Counted from the first letter of the stretch, positions 11,469 to 21,925 are shown. The stretch is 64,000 nucleotides of DNA from Ascarosepion bandense (GCA_037127315.1 JBBBDQ010000350.1:1518501-1582500), one strand, 5' to 3'. The notes: generated from the sequence alone by a model not told the origin. Numbers and translations: made by a program.

Positions 11469-12214
11469 AATTTTAAGGGTTTATATTTATTGGTAAATTC
11501 CAGATACACTAACTGGTACTATTTTTTATATATTGCATGAGTAAACTGATTAAAACAAATAATTTATTTCTAAATTTGTTTTAAATAAAGAAGTGAACAA
11601 ATGTTTGCTGAATATGGTAAAGTTGTATATCCTGTTAGGAAACCTATTTAAAACGGATTTTTTTTCTTCTTCAATTTCTCTTACTTGCAAAACTTATCTT
11701 TCTGGTTAGTATTTGTATCTTTGTTCTCATCATAAAATTCCCACTCAACATTTCTGCAAAATAAGCATTCTTTTGTATGTGCTTCGTATTAGCTTAAACA
11801 GCAAAGATATGATTGACCTATATATATATATGACCATGTATGGCGGCTACAGGGTGCAACACCAAAGGCAGAAACACAGGTGAAAACCGGCTTGAAAGGC
11901 AATAGCTGGCAAAGATGATTGACAGATGTATCTGGCCATAGATGATGCTGATTAAAAAAAAACAACCCAAAAAACTAAAAATGTGTGATAATTTTGGGAT
12001 TATATATGTCTGATATTTGTGGCTGAAGAGGAGATACCAGCTGACTGAAAAAGCAGAAACTGGTTAATGACTCTTGATGGCTCCCTCGTATGTGTGCAAT
12101 CTCTTTCAGTGTACTCTCCTACTCCACACAATTGTTATCAATGAAGAATAAAAATAAGATTGCTCATTGTTTGTCCAGAGATACAGCTGCATTATATAAC
12201 ACTTTTAGAACATA
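11469..12214. other. Unassigned DNA
   Basis: A short TA run near 11817-11830; otherwise nothing recognised. Confidence 0.5.
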
Positions 12215-12563
12215 GACCATCATGGATTTCAACTTGCCTCTCTTGCTTGTTGCTCTTAGTATTTTTCCATTTGGTATCTCTCCCAAACCCCACTTCACTA
12301 TCCACCTGCTCAAACCCAATCAAATATTGCTTTTGCCTGTCTCTCTTTCCCTCTCTCCTGTGAGTATTAGATTCTCTAAACCTTCTTCCTCATTATGCAT
12401 CCCAGAAACATTAGCTCTCTCTTCCTGATGTTAAGTATGTTTCCTTTTCATTTGCATCCTCTTCAAAACATTGCCATTGCTCACGTGTTCAGTCCATGAT
12501 ATCCTCAGCATCCTCCTGTAGAACCACATTTTTGTTGCTTTGAATTTCACCTTCATCTTTGAG
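12215..12563 (-). pseudogene. RTE-like LINE, C-terminal region (left part, split by SINE)
   Basis: Minus-strand translation follows the post-RT region of RTE/BovB-like proteins, clearer at 58.3 kb: R+LRISWT, a lysine/arginine block, a KR.RGR-like patch. Frame breaks are present. It continues at 13041-13265 beyond the inserted SINE. It belongs to the older of two subfamilies (ATTTTTC.T.TTGGTATCTC where younger copies have ATGTTTGCTCC). Confidence 0.7.
12553..12563. repeat. Target-site duplication, left copy
   Basis: TCATCTTTGAG; the identical 11 bp recur at 13041-13051. An uninterrupted RTE copy near 20975 has this site once (TTCATCCTTGAAGAG), which confirms that the DNA between the repeats was inserted. 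Confidence 0.8.
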
Positions 12564-12676
12564 CCATATCACATTGAATACACCTGTTCTTGCTCGATCA
12601 CCAAATTTAAGCAACGTTGAGCCTGGTCAGTACTTCAATGGGTGACTGCTTGGGAATACCAGGTGCTGTAAGCATT
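12564..12676 (+). pseudogene. 5S rRNA-derived SINE head
   Basis: Follows 5S rRNA nearly end to end: CCATATCACATTGAA, CGATCACC, TTTAAGCAACGTTGAGCC, GGTCAGTACTTC, GGGTGACTGCTTGGGAATAC, GGTGCTGTAAGC. The box A and box C parts of the internal promoter are largely kept, with scattered transitions. Its place inside a SINE argues against a cellular 5S gene. Confidence 0.8.
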
Positions 12677-13040
12677 TAGTGTGTGTTGGGGTGCAGCGGA
12701 TATCAGCTCGGAAAGAGAAATCAGTGAGCCGAGTTCGAATTCCAGTTGAATACCCTGCATTCACTTAAGCACTGGGAAAAGTTATTAATCCGTCCCTTCC
12801 CTCCTGTTATGGGTTAAATAACAGGGTAGGACTTGGGAACCCTGCCCTTAAAAACAAATCCCAATGAATCTTGATACTCAAAAAGAAAAAAGTATTACTA
12901 GACACAAAACTTATATAAAAACAACAATAAATTGTTGAAAGAAAAAGGTATTACCAGCAATAAATAAATAAAAATTTAGTTGGCAATAAATGACCTGCCA
13001 AGGTTGATATGCCATAAAAACAAAACAACCAACCAAACAA
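12564..13040 (+). mobile_element. SINE with chimeric 5S rRNA + tRNA-like head
   Basis: A 477-bp insertion in an RTE copy, flanked by 11-bp direct repeats. Order: 12564-12676 is a nearly complete 5S rRNA-like sequence; about 12690-12745 is a tRNA-like part with GGTGCAGCGGA (A-box-like) and GTTCGAATTCC (B-box, 12733-12743); to about 12850 is the family B body (TTATGGGTTAAATAACAGGG); the last part is AT-rich with ATTACCAGCAATA and ends GTTGATATGCCATAAAAACA plus a CAAA/CAACC tail, the same 3' tail as family A. Single flanking repeats argue for one retrotransposition of the whole unit, but sequential insertion is not excluded. Confidence 0.72.
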
Positions 13041-13265
13041 TCATCTTTGAGGTCATCCAGTGTTCACTACCATATAGGAGGATAGATATCATATAAATCC
13101 TTTACTCTTTTCAAAATCTTCCTCTCTCAATACTCTGCTAAGCTTTTGAAATGTGTCCTTGGCCATGCTTATGTGTCTTCAAATTTCAATGTCTCTCTTT
13201 TCATCCTCTATCAGAACACTTCCTAAGTATTTAAATTTCTGCATCTGTTTGATTTTAAAATACCT
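13041..13265 (-). pseudogene. RTE-like LINE, right part of split copy
   Basis: Continues the fragment at 12215-12563. Minus-strand translation includes FKYLGSVL.ED, the conserved YLGS motif upstream of the C-terminal domain of RTE-type proteins. A near-duplicate of this segment with the SINE tail lies at 14538-14795. Confidence 0.7.
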
Positions 13266-13461
13266 GACCCTGTAGTTGGCATTTTGGGGGTCCTCTTTTT
13301 GCTGAAAGAGATCTAAAGTGAACTGCATATTTTTTTGTCCAAGATCAAATGAAGGAGTCCAGTTGCGAATGTATTTCCAAGTGTTAGTAAAAAAAAAAAC
13401 CTGATAAAAACTGGAGAGATCAGCCCCTTTGAAGATGTAGACCATGATCTTCAGGTCTTGT
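13266..13461. other. Unassigned DNA with a minus-strand open stretch
   Basis: The RTE frame stays open on the minus strand past the recognisable region, but the residues match nothing I know. Confidence 0.4.
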
Positions 13462-14033
13462 GGTCCTGGGTATGACGGTAAACTGCATCTGGCAGCAAGG
13501 CCTCTGTTTGAGAGCTTGTAAGTAGCATGGAAGCATCTTTTAATTGCTGTCATTTTCAGGTCCACCCTGATACAGAGTGGTAGCACTTGTCAGGGTCCCA
13601 GCTATGGGCAAATAGGTAACACCCAAACTGGAGTCAAGACACTATGAAAGTATAAAAATACACTTTTATAGAGATATATACATAAAAATAAACTTTTATA
13701 TAAAAATATACATTTTTGAAGGAAAAATATTACCAAGACATTTTAAAGGAAAAATATTAGCCACAAGACATTTTTGAAGGGAAAAAAAAAATTGTTGCCA
13801 TAATGAATTTTTGAAGGAATAAAAAAAAGTTCTCAGTAAAACATTTTTGAATACAAAACTAGAAAACATTTTCAGTTTTCTAAAATAAAGAGGATTAAAA
13901 ACAAATTTTTCATTAAAATCTGACTAAATCAACCTTCTCACTATAATCAAACATTAAAAAATATCATAACCCCACATTTTTGGCATTAAATAACCCACAG
14001 AGGTTGATATGCCTTTAAACAAAACTCAAACCT
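13462..14033 (+). repeat. Interspersed repeat family A, copy 3
   Basis: Starts GGTCCTGGGTATGACGGTAA and runs to GTTGATATGCCTTTAAACAA, with the AT-rich middle carrying at least four TTTTGAAGGA-type units. It lies between the two halves of the local 12.98/14.54 kb duplication. Confidence 0.72.
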
Positions 14034-14537
14034 CAGGACTTGATTTCTCTCTCACTTATAACATCTAACAATTTTAATATATAATAAAACATGTGATTTA
14101 AGAAATGAGGTAAAAGCAAACAAGTGTGATTAGTTTTTCTTTCTATTATTGTAGCACAGGATAAAATGGTTTGACTAACTGGCATCAAAGTTGGTGTGTA
14201 ATTGTGGTCGACTTAACTCCTTATTGACTTTACTTTTTCATAAAAAACAGTTCAGCTTTTTAGGAAAGTTTAAATGAATATACAAAATTTTCCTTAAAAA
14301 AATCTATGATTTGCTGCATTTTTAAAATGATGAATATACAATTCTAAGATTAGTCTTATATAATTGTACTTAAACTACTATTTTAACTGGAAAAATATAT
14401 TAATCTGTTTCTTGATAAAGTTTATTTTAGTAACAGATTGACCAACTTGTGCTAGAGAATACTATTCAAAAGAAATTTTGTCGGCACCCGATTTTTATGA
14501 GATCAAATCTGAAAACCTATTTTGGTTCAAGAGAAAT
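14034..14537. other. Unassigned DNA
   Basis: Nothing recognised. Confidence 0.5.
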
Positions 14538-14795
14538 AAAACAATAAATGACCTGCCAAGGTTGATATGCCATAAAAACAACCAACCAAACAATCATCTT
14601 GGAGATCATCCAGTTTTCACAACCATATAGGAGGATAGATATCACATAAATCCTTTACTCCTTTCAAAATCTTCCTCTCTCAATACTCTGGTCAGCTTTT
14701 GAAATGTGTCCTTGGCCATGCTAATGTGTCTTCAAATTTCAATGTCTCTCTTTACATCCTCTATCAGAACACTTCCCAAGTATTTTAAATTTCAA
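14538..14795. repeat. Duplicate of SINE-tail/RTE junction
   Basis: Nearly identical to 12983-13240: CAATAAATGACCTGCC, GTTGATATGCCATAAAAACA, then CATATAGGAGGATAGATATC and the RTE words CTTGGCCATGCTAATGTG. As it contains the exact SINE-to-LINE junction, it was copied after the SINE inserted. It lacks the 5S and tRNA parts. Confidence 0.75.
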
Positions 14796-15060
14796 TATTG
14801 ACTGCTTCAGTTCTAAAATTCTTTCTCAGTTTATTCATTTTCCTACATCAAAGTTAACATTGTAGAGCAGAGAAGAACAACTAAAACCTCAATATGAGTA
14901 AACAAGTTTAGAATTACCTCTGTATATAATTGTTCCAAAGAGATTTCTGTACCCCCTCCGAAACAGTGCCAAGTTGACATTGATCTCTTGATTATTTCAC
15001 TAAAAAGTTTTTTTATATTTGTCATCTTCTGTCTGCTCAAATTCTGTTCTTTCATTTTCC

Positions 15061-15330
15061 TTTGTATTTATCTCTCCAGGAAGTACCTTATGAAAAACCA
15101 CTACAAGCAAAAATATATCTATATTTCTAAGTTGATGAACTGTAACTATTTACACAATTGTTCTTCTCTTTATTGCTGTATTCACAACTGTTGCCTTATG
15201 TGGTTGGGCACTCTTGCTATTCATCTCAGGGTGCTTGACAAAATTCAAAGGATCTGCACTGTTATCAATCCCAATTTTTTTTATCCTTTCACTCTCAGAA
15301 ACCTCCTTGTCTTAGTAGATTTATTGCCTT
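15061..15330 (+). mobile_element. Composite: G-type sequence joined to Jockey LINE fragment
   Basis: The first half (GTATTTATC.CTCC.GGAAGT, GATGAACTGTAACTATTTAC) and the second half (CACAACTGTTGCCTTATGTG, TTGACAAAATTCAAAGGATC, the HIW.G..A region of the Jockey RT C-terminus) recur in the same order at 19560-19800. The shared junction shows both come from one composite. This copy ends early. Confidence 0.6.
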
Positions 15331-15890
15331 GTTTGGAATGAAATGAGATTAAACATATCTCTTAAATTTTCAATACAATTAAAATGCACATTCACCACAT
15401 TTAGGCATAAGTTTCACCAGAAAGACTGTCAAAGATAATTTCTTTAATGTAATTATTGAAGATTAGTAATAATTTTAGATTTTTTTTAATAAACATTAAT
15501 GGTAAAATATGACTTCAAATTGAATAAAAAAAAACTTCTAATGCTTTGTGCCAAAGATTTTGTCCTGTGCTTTGTAGAGATGCTGAATCGCTACACCAAA
15601 GTTGTTCTTGCCTGTCAGCATTGTGCACACGACTGGGGAGACCTTGGGCAACAAAAATACCATTTTCTCCTCTTATCCAGACAATGATGTTCTAGACAGA
15701 ATGGTGTCTGCTCATTCTGAATTTGAAATCAGTATTGACTTTGCATGTCAGGATTTTCTGTCTTTGGAAATATGCCATGCATTTTTATGTTTAAGGTAAA
15801 TATTATTTTTATAGAGTTGGTAAATATAAGATAAATGACAGAACTGTCTAAATAGAATTGACAAAGTAAGCAATAATAAGAAAGAAAAAT
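15331..15890 (+). other. Unassigned; coding-like stretch 15499-15799
   Basis: About 15540-15790 is richer in G+C than its flanks and is open in two plus-strand frames (62 and 65 residues). The readings contain LCAKDFVLCFVEML and NDVLDRMVSAHSEFE. I do not recognise a family. A decayed TE ORF or a host exon are both possible. Confidence 0.25.
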
Positions 15891-16206
15891 TTCACACTCC
15901 ACCCACGTCAATTGAACAGGTGAAGAGGCTCATCCCTTGTTCCTTGTTTAGGATGTGGTTTCCAGTTTTCTCTTTTCCAATCTTTTCACTCTTTACTTTT
16001 TTTTTTTTTTCAATTGGAGTAGATAGACTAGACTATCGCCTGGTTCACACTTCACCCAAGTCTATTGAACAGGTGAAGAGGCTCATCCCTTGTTCCTTGT
16101 TTAGGATGTGGTTTCCGGTTTTCTCTTTTCCAATCTTTTCACTCTTACATAGCCCCCTGCACTTCAGTAGCATTACCGCCTTGCTCGGGGTGATATGATT
16201 AAAAAA
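15891..16206 (+). mobile_element. Jockey-like LINE 3' UTR with internal tandem duplication
   Basis: The word ATTGAACAGGTGAAGAGGCT occurs at 15911 and 16064, so a ~153-bp unit is present twice. The end is the family's 3' signature (TAGCCCCCTGCAC, CCTTGCTCGGGGTGATATGA) and poly-A at 16200-16215. The same duplication is in the 39.1-39.5 kb copy; the 24.3-24.5 kb copy has one unit. Confidence 0.7.
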
Positions 16207-16323
16207 AAAAAAAAATATAGAAAAAATAATGTAAAGCAAGCAAACGATACATGCAAGACAAATTAACAGTCATAAGGTAAAGCAACAATATGGCAAAAAT
16301 TTCACAAGCAAAAAATTAGGGTC

Positions 16324-16356
<33 letters not shown>

Positions 16357-16918
16357 GCAAGTTTAGATAAGCAAATAAAACCAAGAACCAGTCAAATAAA
16401 ACCAAGAACCAGTTTATTTTATTGGCTAGAAAAAATCCCAGGATTCATTTGTGTACTTCTACCTATAAATTGGGGAAGTGTTTTGCAGTCATTTCTGTAC
16501 AAGATTATAATCAATAACTTTTGTGTTCACTTGAGCAGGCAGCCTGACATTAATTCATGCTTGTTGTGTAGAACTCGACAAATAGGATACCAGAAAATAT
16601 CTTTTAATATGAACTTCTTTCAGTTTTCTCATTTTTTTCTACAGTCAGTGTGTCATAAGCAATGAGCATGATGTTTCCACCCAAGGTACATTAGATGGTA
16701 TCAAGGCCAGCTCAATCCAAATATCGCAGAGTGACAACAGTTGTTACATGCACTGGAAAATCTGCTCAACACATAAATGCAAAATTATCTCCAGCATTTA
16801 ACAATATCAATGACAATAAAGGGCTTTATTTTTTTTTCATTATTTTCATTATTTCTCCTCTGAATTTTTCTTAAACATATAAACACAATTTTTTTTTTAA
16901 TTTCTGGGATCAGGAGTT
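16207..16918. other. Unassigned DNA with (CA)n and a 21-bp doublet
   Basis: (CA)n at about 16324-16355, followed by CAAATAAAACCAAGAACCAG repeated twice in tandem (about 16373-16414). Nothing coding. Confidence 0.55.
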
Positions 16919-17045
16919 ATCCCTATTTACACTACTTATATTTGGACTATTGTCCATCTTTATCACAAAGTGCCTGACTTTCTGCTCTCTGGCCTTCATC
17001 AAGGGTATATCAATCTGGGTAATCTATAGGGGTGGACTGTTCTAC
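16919..17045 (+). repeat. G cassette fragment
   Basis: CCTATTTACACTACTTATAT, GGACTATTGTCCATCTTTAT and GGCCTTCATCA follow the G cassette order seen at 35.3 and 46.0 kb. Confidence 0.5.
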
Positions 17046-17144
17046 TTCCATCTAGGGATATTGTCTCGTTATTTTTAGTCCAGCTCATTTATTGCTCTAC
17101 TGAGTCCAAGTACACACTGCTTGGCATGGTGAGTGAACTCCCAA

Positions 17145-17920
17145 TTCTTTTATGTGCCATGTCCCTTCAGGATGTGGGCAATCCTGGTGTTCCCCATCGC
17201 CCCATCTCTTGTAGCTCTTATCGCCCCCATCTCTTGTAGCTCTTATCGCCCCCATCTCTTATCGCCCCCATCTCTTATCGCCCCCATCTCTTATCGCCCC
17301 CATCTCTTATCGCCCCCATCTCTTATCGCCCCATCTCTTATCGCCCTCATCGCCCTCATCGCCCCATCTCTTATCGCCCTCATCGCCCCATCTCTTATCG
17401 CCCTCATCGCCCCATCTCTTATCGCCCTCATCGCCCCATCTCTTATCGCCCTCATCGCCCCATCTCTTATCGCCCTCATCGCCCCATCTCTTATCGCCCT
17501 CATCGCCCCATCTCTTATCGCCCTCATCGCCCCATCTCTTATCGCCCTCATCGCCCCATCTCTTATCGCCCTCATCGCCCCATCTCTTATCGCCCTCATC
17601 GCCCCATCTCTTATCGCCCTCATCGCCCCATCTCTTATCGCCCTCATCGCCCCATCTCTTATCGCCCTCATCGCCCCATCTCTTATCGCCCTCATCGCCC
17701 CATCTCTTATCGCCCTCATCGCCCCATCTCTTATCGCCCTCATCACCCCATCTCTTAATACCCCTCTGAAATGCTGTTCTGTCATCCATTTGCTAAAGCT
17801 TATCAAGTATATCACACATTGCTTTCCTATCTTTTTTATTTATCCTGAAAGTATCGGATTCTCTATAGTCCCTCCTTCCTCTTTAGATGTTCTAGAAACT
17901 TCAACTGTCTTTTCTTGATA
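17145..17920 (-). pseudogene. RTE-like LINE 3' region carrying a minisatellite
   Basis: The left end, TGTGCCATGTCCCTTCAGGA, and the right part (CTGTCATCCATTTGC, AAGCTTATCAAGTATAT, CGGATTCTCTATAGTCC) are RTE sequence as in copies at 20.6 and 58.3 kb. Between them, where other copies have about 20 bp (TCCC.TTG.GGCTCTTAGTAT), there are about 560 bp of tandem repeats. The resulting open frames on both strands (up to 261 residues) are by-products. Confidence 0.7.
17196..17758. repeat. 24-bp minisatellite nested in an RTE copy
   Basis: Three zones: two ~25-bp units with TCTTGTAGCTCTTATCGCCC (17196-17245), about five 16-bp units ATCGCCCCCATCTCTT (17246-17334), then 17 units of 24 bp (CGCCCTCATCGCCCCATCTC plus TTAT) at 17351-17758. 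The 24-bp zone has no indels, and only the last unit carries substitutions (CATCACCCC, CTTAA). As 24 is a multiple of 3, several frames stay open, giving repeats such as IALIAPSL or RDGAMRAI. Confidence 0.93.
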
Positions 17921-17948
17921 AGTATCAGATAAACTAATGCTTTAATCT

Positions 17949-18452
17949 TGTATGATAGAATGAAGAGATACACAGTGAAATGTAGATAAACTACTTTATT
18001 ACCAGAGTGGTACAACCAAGATGTATATACAATATTTACAGTTTCTTGCAGCAGTAGTTGTTACTTCACAAAGTCCATGATTATGACAACTCCTCGTGCT
18101 AAATACATATTGTCTTTTATATTTCTGGATGACCGAATATCACATGGTATAAACTGTGACACAAAAAAAAAAAAAACAATGAAAAGCTTTCAGTAAAATT
18201 TATTTAAGCCAGTATTTTAGGGTATGAATTTGAAAGATGTATCGTGGAATGAAGAGATACACAGTGAAATGTAGGTAAACTATTTTATTACCAGAGTGGT
18301 ACAACTAAGAGGTATATACAATATTTACAGTCTCTCGCAGTAGGTGTTACTTCACAAAGTAGATGATAATGACTACTATTCATGCTAAACGCACATTGTC
18401 TTTTATACATCTGGGCGACCAGATGTCACATGGTATGAGCCATGACACAACA
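17949..18452. mobile_element. Miniature LTR-like (TRIM-like) element
   Basis: Two ~215-bp direct repeats (17949-18163 and 18238-18452) both begin TGTAT and end in a GACACAA-type stretch; shared words include GAATGAAGAGATACACAGTG and TACCAGAGTGGTACAAC. The spacer is only ~74 bp and starts with a poly-A. The pentamer AATCT flanks the unit on both sides (17944-17948 and 18453-18457), as expected of an LTR-element target-site duplication. No primer-binding site or coding sequence is evident. The alternative is an ordinary tandem duplication with a chance 5-bp match. Confidence 0.5.
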
Positions 18453-18457
18453 AATCT

Positions 18458-19559
18458 ACTAGACTATAATCCAAATGTAAATAATATAAATAACACACAA
18501 TTTACTAATATATATTTACTTTCAACATAAATCTGCTATGTTGAATACCAATTTAAAATTAGTTTACAAGATTGGTTGTAGACTTAAATGAATGATGATT
18601 TTGTCATGTTTAATAAATCCTACCCATGATATGACAGGTTATACCAATAACTACAAAGTATTATATATTTTTCTTTTTTGGTATAATTAGTATAAATTGT
18701 CTGCCATTTAGTTATTTTGTTTTTGCTCTCAACCATTTTATGCGAGCAATCAGTTCCTTCAACAGCAACCAAGGCTGAAGACTGAAAGCAAAAGATCTTG
18801 CAATATTTTGTCATATTTTACAAGTCTATGAAGTTTATAAGCTGATTAATTTTTTTAACTTTAATAGAAGTACTTTAGTTACAGTATTCTAAAAGAGAAA
18901 CAGCCATTGAAGTAAACCATTTGCAGTTTCATTGTTTCCTAATGACAACCATTTTGTTATTACACACATTTCCATGTCACCTTTGCTACCAAACAGGGAC
19001 AATTGTATGCTTAAATAATGACTTAAAGAAGTACTACTGGCTCAGTATGACCATTATGGAACAATCACTGTCAGAGTAAATTTTAGATCTTAATTCTAGT
19101 CTGTTTATATCCTATTGAGTCTTATCCTGTCTCAATAAATTCATTAGCTTTTTTATCAACATTAACTGAAATTTCAAAATATTTGTTTGTCTCAATACTT
19201 GTTCAGATTTGACTAATCACAATCCACTTTACCATCAACAAAATTGTTTACTGCTTAACAAAGTCATGGTTTTGGCTAGAGAGAGGTTAAAATGTTTGTA
19301 TGATGATTACGCCTCAGTAGACAATAACAAGGGATTAAAATAAGAATGACTTTTACAAGCTTATAAAAATTGAAAAGTTTTTAATATATATAAAGCAATG
19401 AATTCTACTCTGATGACTAGATTCTCAAGTGCCTGGGGGTAAGATTCAAATTACATATACGGATCAAGAGAAACATTCATACAAATGCACGCTGTATTTA
19501 GTATTCACCCATAAATAGGGAGGAACCCATTTTCAACCTGACTGTCAGTGTTTTTTCTT
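18458..19559. other. Unassigned DNA
   Basis: AT-rich; no motif, repeat or coding signal recognised. Confidence 0.5.
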
Positions 19560-20222
19560 TTTGTATTTATCACTCCCGGAAGTACCTAATGAAAATCTAC
19601 TACAAGCAAAAACATCTGTCTATATTTTCGAATTGATGAACTGTAACTATTTACACTATTTATATAATTCTGACTATTGTCGTCATCCTTATTACTGTAT
19701 TCCACAACTGTTGCCTTATCTGGTTGGGCACTCCTGCTATTCACCTCAGGGTGCTCGACAAAATTCAAAGGATCTGCAATGTTATCAATCTCGATTTGAT
19801 AGTTAAACTTTAGTCGCTTTCTCGCTGTTGGGATGTAGCTTCCCTCTGTCTTTTCTACAATTATTTTCCCAGTTTCTGCTCTAACAAGCCTGGTTACTCA
19901 TTCTACTAGACTGGCAATTAGGTCCCACCACTTTTACAGTAAAAGCAGTCAAATGTAACCACTTCTTCTACTCTAGTACTTTTTCTTGCACTTCCCACCA
20001 TAGGAACTCCCTTCCATACACTTGTTTCCTTTTTCCTGATAGCTACAATCTTCAAGAGTTTAAGTGCAACATTGGTTGCCATCTTTTATCCCCATCTTTC
20101 TCTCATTCTTTCACCGACAACACCCCACCCCACCCATATCTTGTTCCTCTTTTATTAGCTTTTTTCACTTGTAACCCTCTGCACACCAGTGACAGTACTA
20201 CCTTGCTTGGGGTGAATTGATA
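19560..20222 (+). pseudogene. Composite G + Jockey/CR1-like LINE, 3' part
   Basis: G-type sequence to about 19690 (ACTATTTACACTATTTATAT, ATTCTGACTATTGTCGTCAT), then the Jockey RT C-terminal region: CACAACTGTTGCCTTATCTG, GTGCTCGACAAAATTCAAAG, a CWDVASL-like word, RLAIRSHHF-like and TLSRV-type ends, then a 3' UTR and CCTTGCTTGGGGTGAATTGA with A-run at 20221. Multiple frameshifts; it is dead. Confidence 0.65.
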
Positions 20223-20611
20223 AAAAAAAAATTAAGTGATAGTAAGATATCCAAAAAAGGCATGGTGTGTACAATTAGAAAAATCTCTTCCTGCAAACTA
20301 AAAGGATTTAGTTCAAAATTCCAAAATATATTAACTGAAAATGGTCAGAGTATGCAATAACTAAAACATTGTGAATATAACAAAGATGAGGATAACAGTT
20401 TAAATCATGTAAATAAACATGTTAAGTCAAAATTCTGTTGATTGGGTATTTATACTTTTGCTCTTTGGAGATAAAGACAGAAACCCTTACCTTCTCCAGA
20501 GATTCATTAAGCTGGCTCTAAGGATAATATTCATTCAATTCTCTATACAAGAAAAAAATAATACTAGTAATATACAAGACAGAGGTTTTATATTTACATC
20601 TTACAATTCTT
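20223..20611. other. Unassigned DNA
   Basis: One short plus-strand open frame without recognisable motifs. Confidence 0.5.
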
Positions 20612-21190
20612 CATGTGCCATGTCCTTTCAGGATGCAGACAATTATGGACTTCCATTTGCTCATCTCCTTTATCACTCTTGATATTTTTCTTCTGGTATC
20701 TCTCCCAAACTCTGCTATGACATCCATTTTGTTCAAACTTATCAAATGTCTGACACTTGCTTTCCAGTCTTTCTTTCTTGTTTTTCTTATGTGTATAAGA
20801 TTGTCCAAACCCTCCTTCATTGAATGTCCCAGGAACCCGAGCTGTATTTTTCTGATGTTAAGTATGAGTTTTCTTATTTGCATTCTCTCCAACACTTCAT
20901 TGTTGTTCATGTGCTTAGTCCATGGTATCTTCAGCATTCCTCTGCAGAATTACATTTCTGCTGCGTTGAGCTTCTCCTTCATCCTTGAAGAGATCCTCTA
21001 ACACTTGCTGCCATATAGGACAGGTATCATGTAGCAGTCTTTCTTTGTTTCCAATGAGAATTTTCTGTCTCTCTTTACTCGAGTTAGCTTTTGAAGTGCA
21101 TCCTTGACCATGCCAATGAATCTTCAGATCTTGGTGTCACACTTTCTGACCTCTGTCAGAACACTTCCTGGGTATTTAAATTTCTTCACT
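20612..21190 (-). pseudogene. RTE-like LINE, C-terminal and 3' end
   Basis: Minus-strand reading gives MLKIPWTKHMNNNEVLERM and RKIQLGFLGHSM, the family's R+LRI.WT..  N.EVL and GH.M motifs, then a KK..K patch and the GHGT end. Uninterrupted across the point where the 12.5-kb copy holds the SINE, so it serves as the empty-site comparison. Confidence 0.72.
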
Positions 21191-21789
21191 TACTATAAAC
21201 AATCATATTTTTAGAAAAGATTGAACTAATGCCTAAACAAAATTGAATGCAAGTTATCTTTCTAGATATATCAAAATATTTAGACCAAAGACATTTTTTT
21301 CTCATTACTTGTTTTGTATTTATATTGAATTCCTTTTTGATGATTCCTGTTCGGAAAACAGTTATCTTTTCTTTTTTGTAAGGGCATTTTTGTTTTGACT
21401 AAAAAATTTAATCAGATTTTGTTATAGGTTGTGCCAAGACATGGATGAGCTCTGACTTTTTAGTCCGACCAAATCACTGGCAAACCTACAAGGGTCTTGC
21501 TTTGAATTCTCCCATCTACCCACAAAAAAAAGTGAAAGTAAGGTAGAAGTAGTCACTTGCAATACTCCACCCCCAAGCAATGATTACCTGGTAAAAGATG
21601 GGTTGCTGGTTGCTCTGCTATAATTTAGAACCTTTCAGAAAAATGTTTTTGTTTTTTGACAGAATAGCAAGTTAACTCTACAGTAATTGGCTATGGTTAA
21701 ATGTAATTGGCAGAAATGTCCAACAAACAGAATGGAAAGTTTCCAATAACATGATAAAGAACAGCAAAATTAATACAAAACAAACTATA

Positions 21790-21831
<42 letters not shown>

Positions 21832-21925
21832 ATATTTGGTATTTAAGTTAGGTAAATTCTGATATACGAACTCAAAAGAACTTGGAAATTGAAATGAAAT
21901 TGTAGAATATTTAAAAATTTTTCTA

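Noticed and set aside
12564..12676. Functional 5S rRNA gene
   Set aside because: Substitutions throughout, embedded in a SINE with target-site duplications, no T-run terminator right after the 5S part.
13179..13586. 135-residue minus-strand protein
   Set aside because: It joins antisense family A sequence, an unassigned stretch and the RTE YLGS region; a chance chimera.
17133..17918. 261-residue plus-strand and 174/160-residue minus-strand open frames of perfect octapeptide-type repeats
   Set aside because: They are products of a 24-bp tandem array (multiple of 3) in non-coding RTE sequence; open in several frames on both strands at once.
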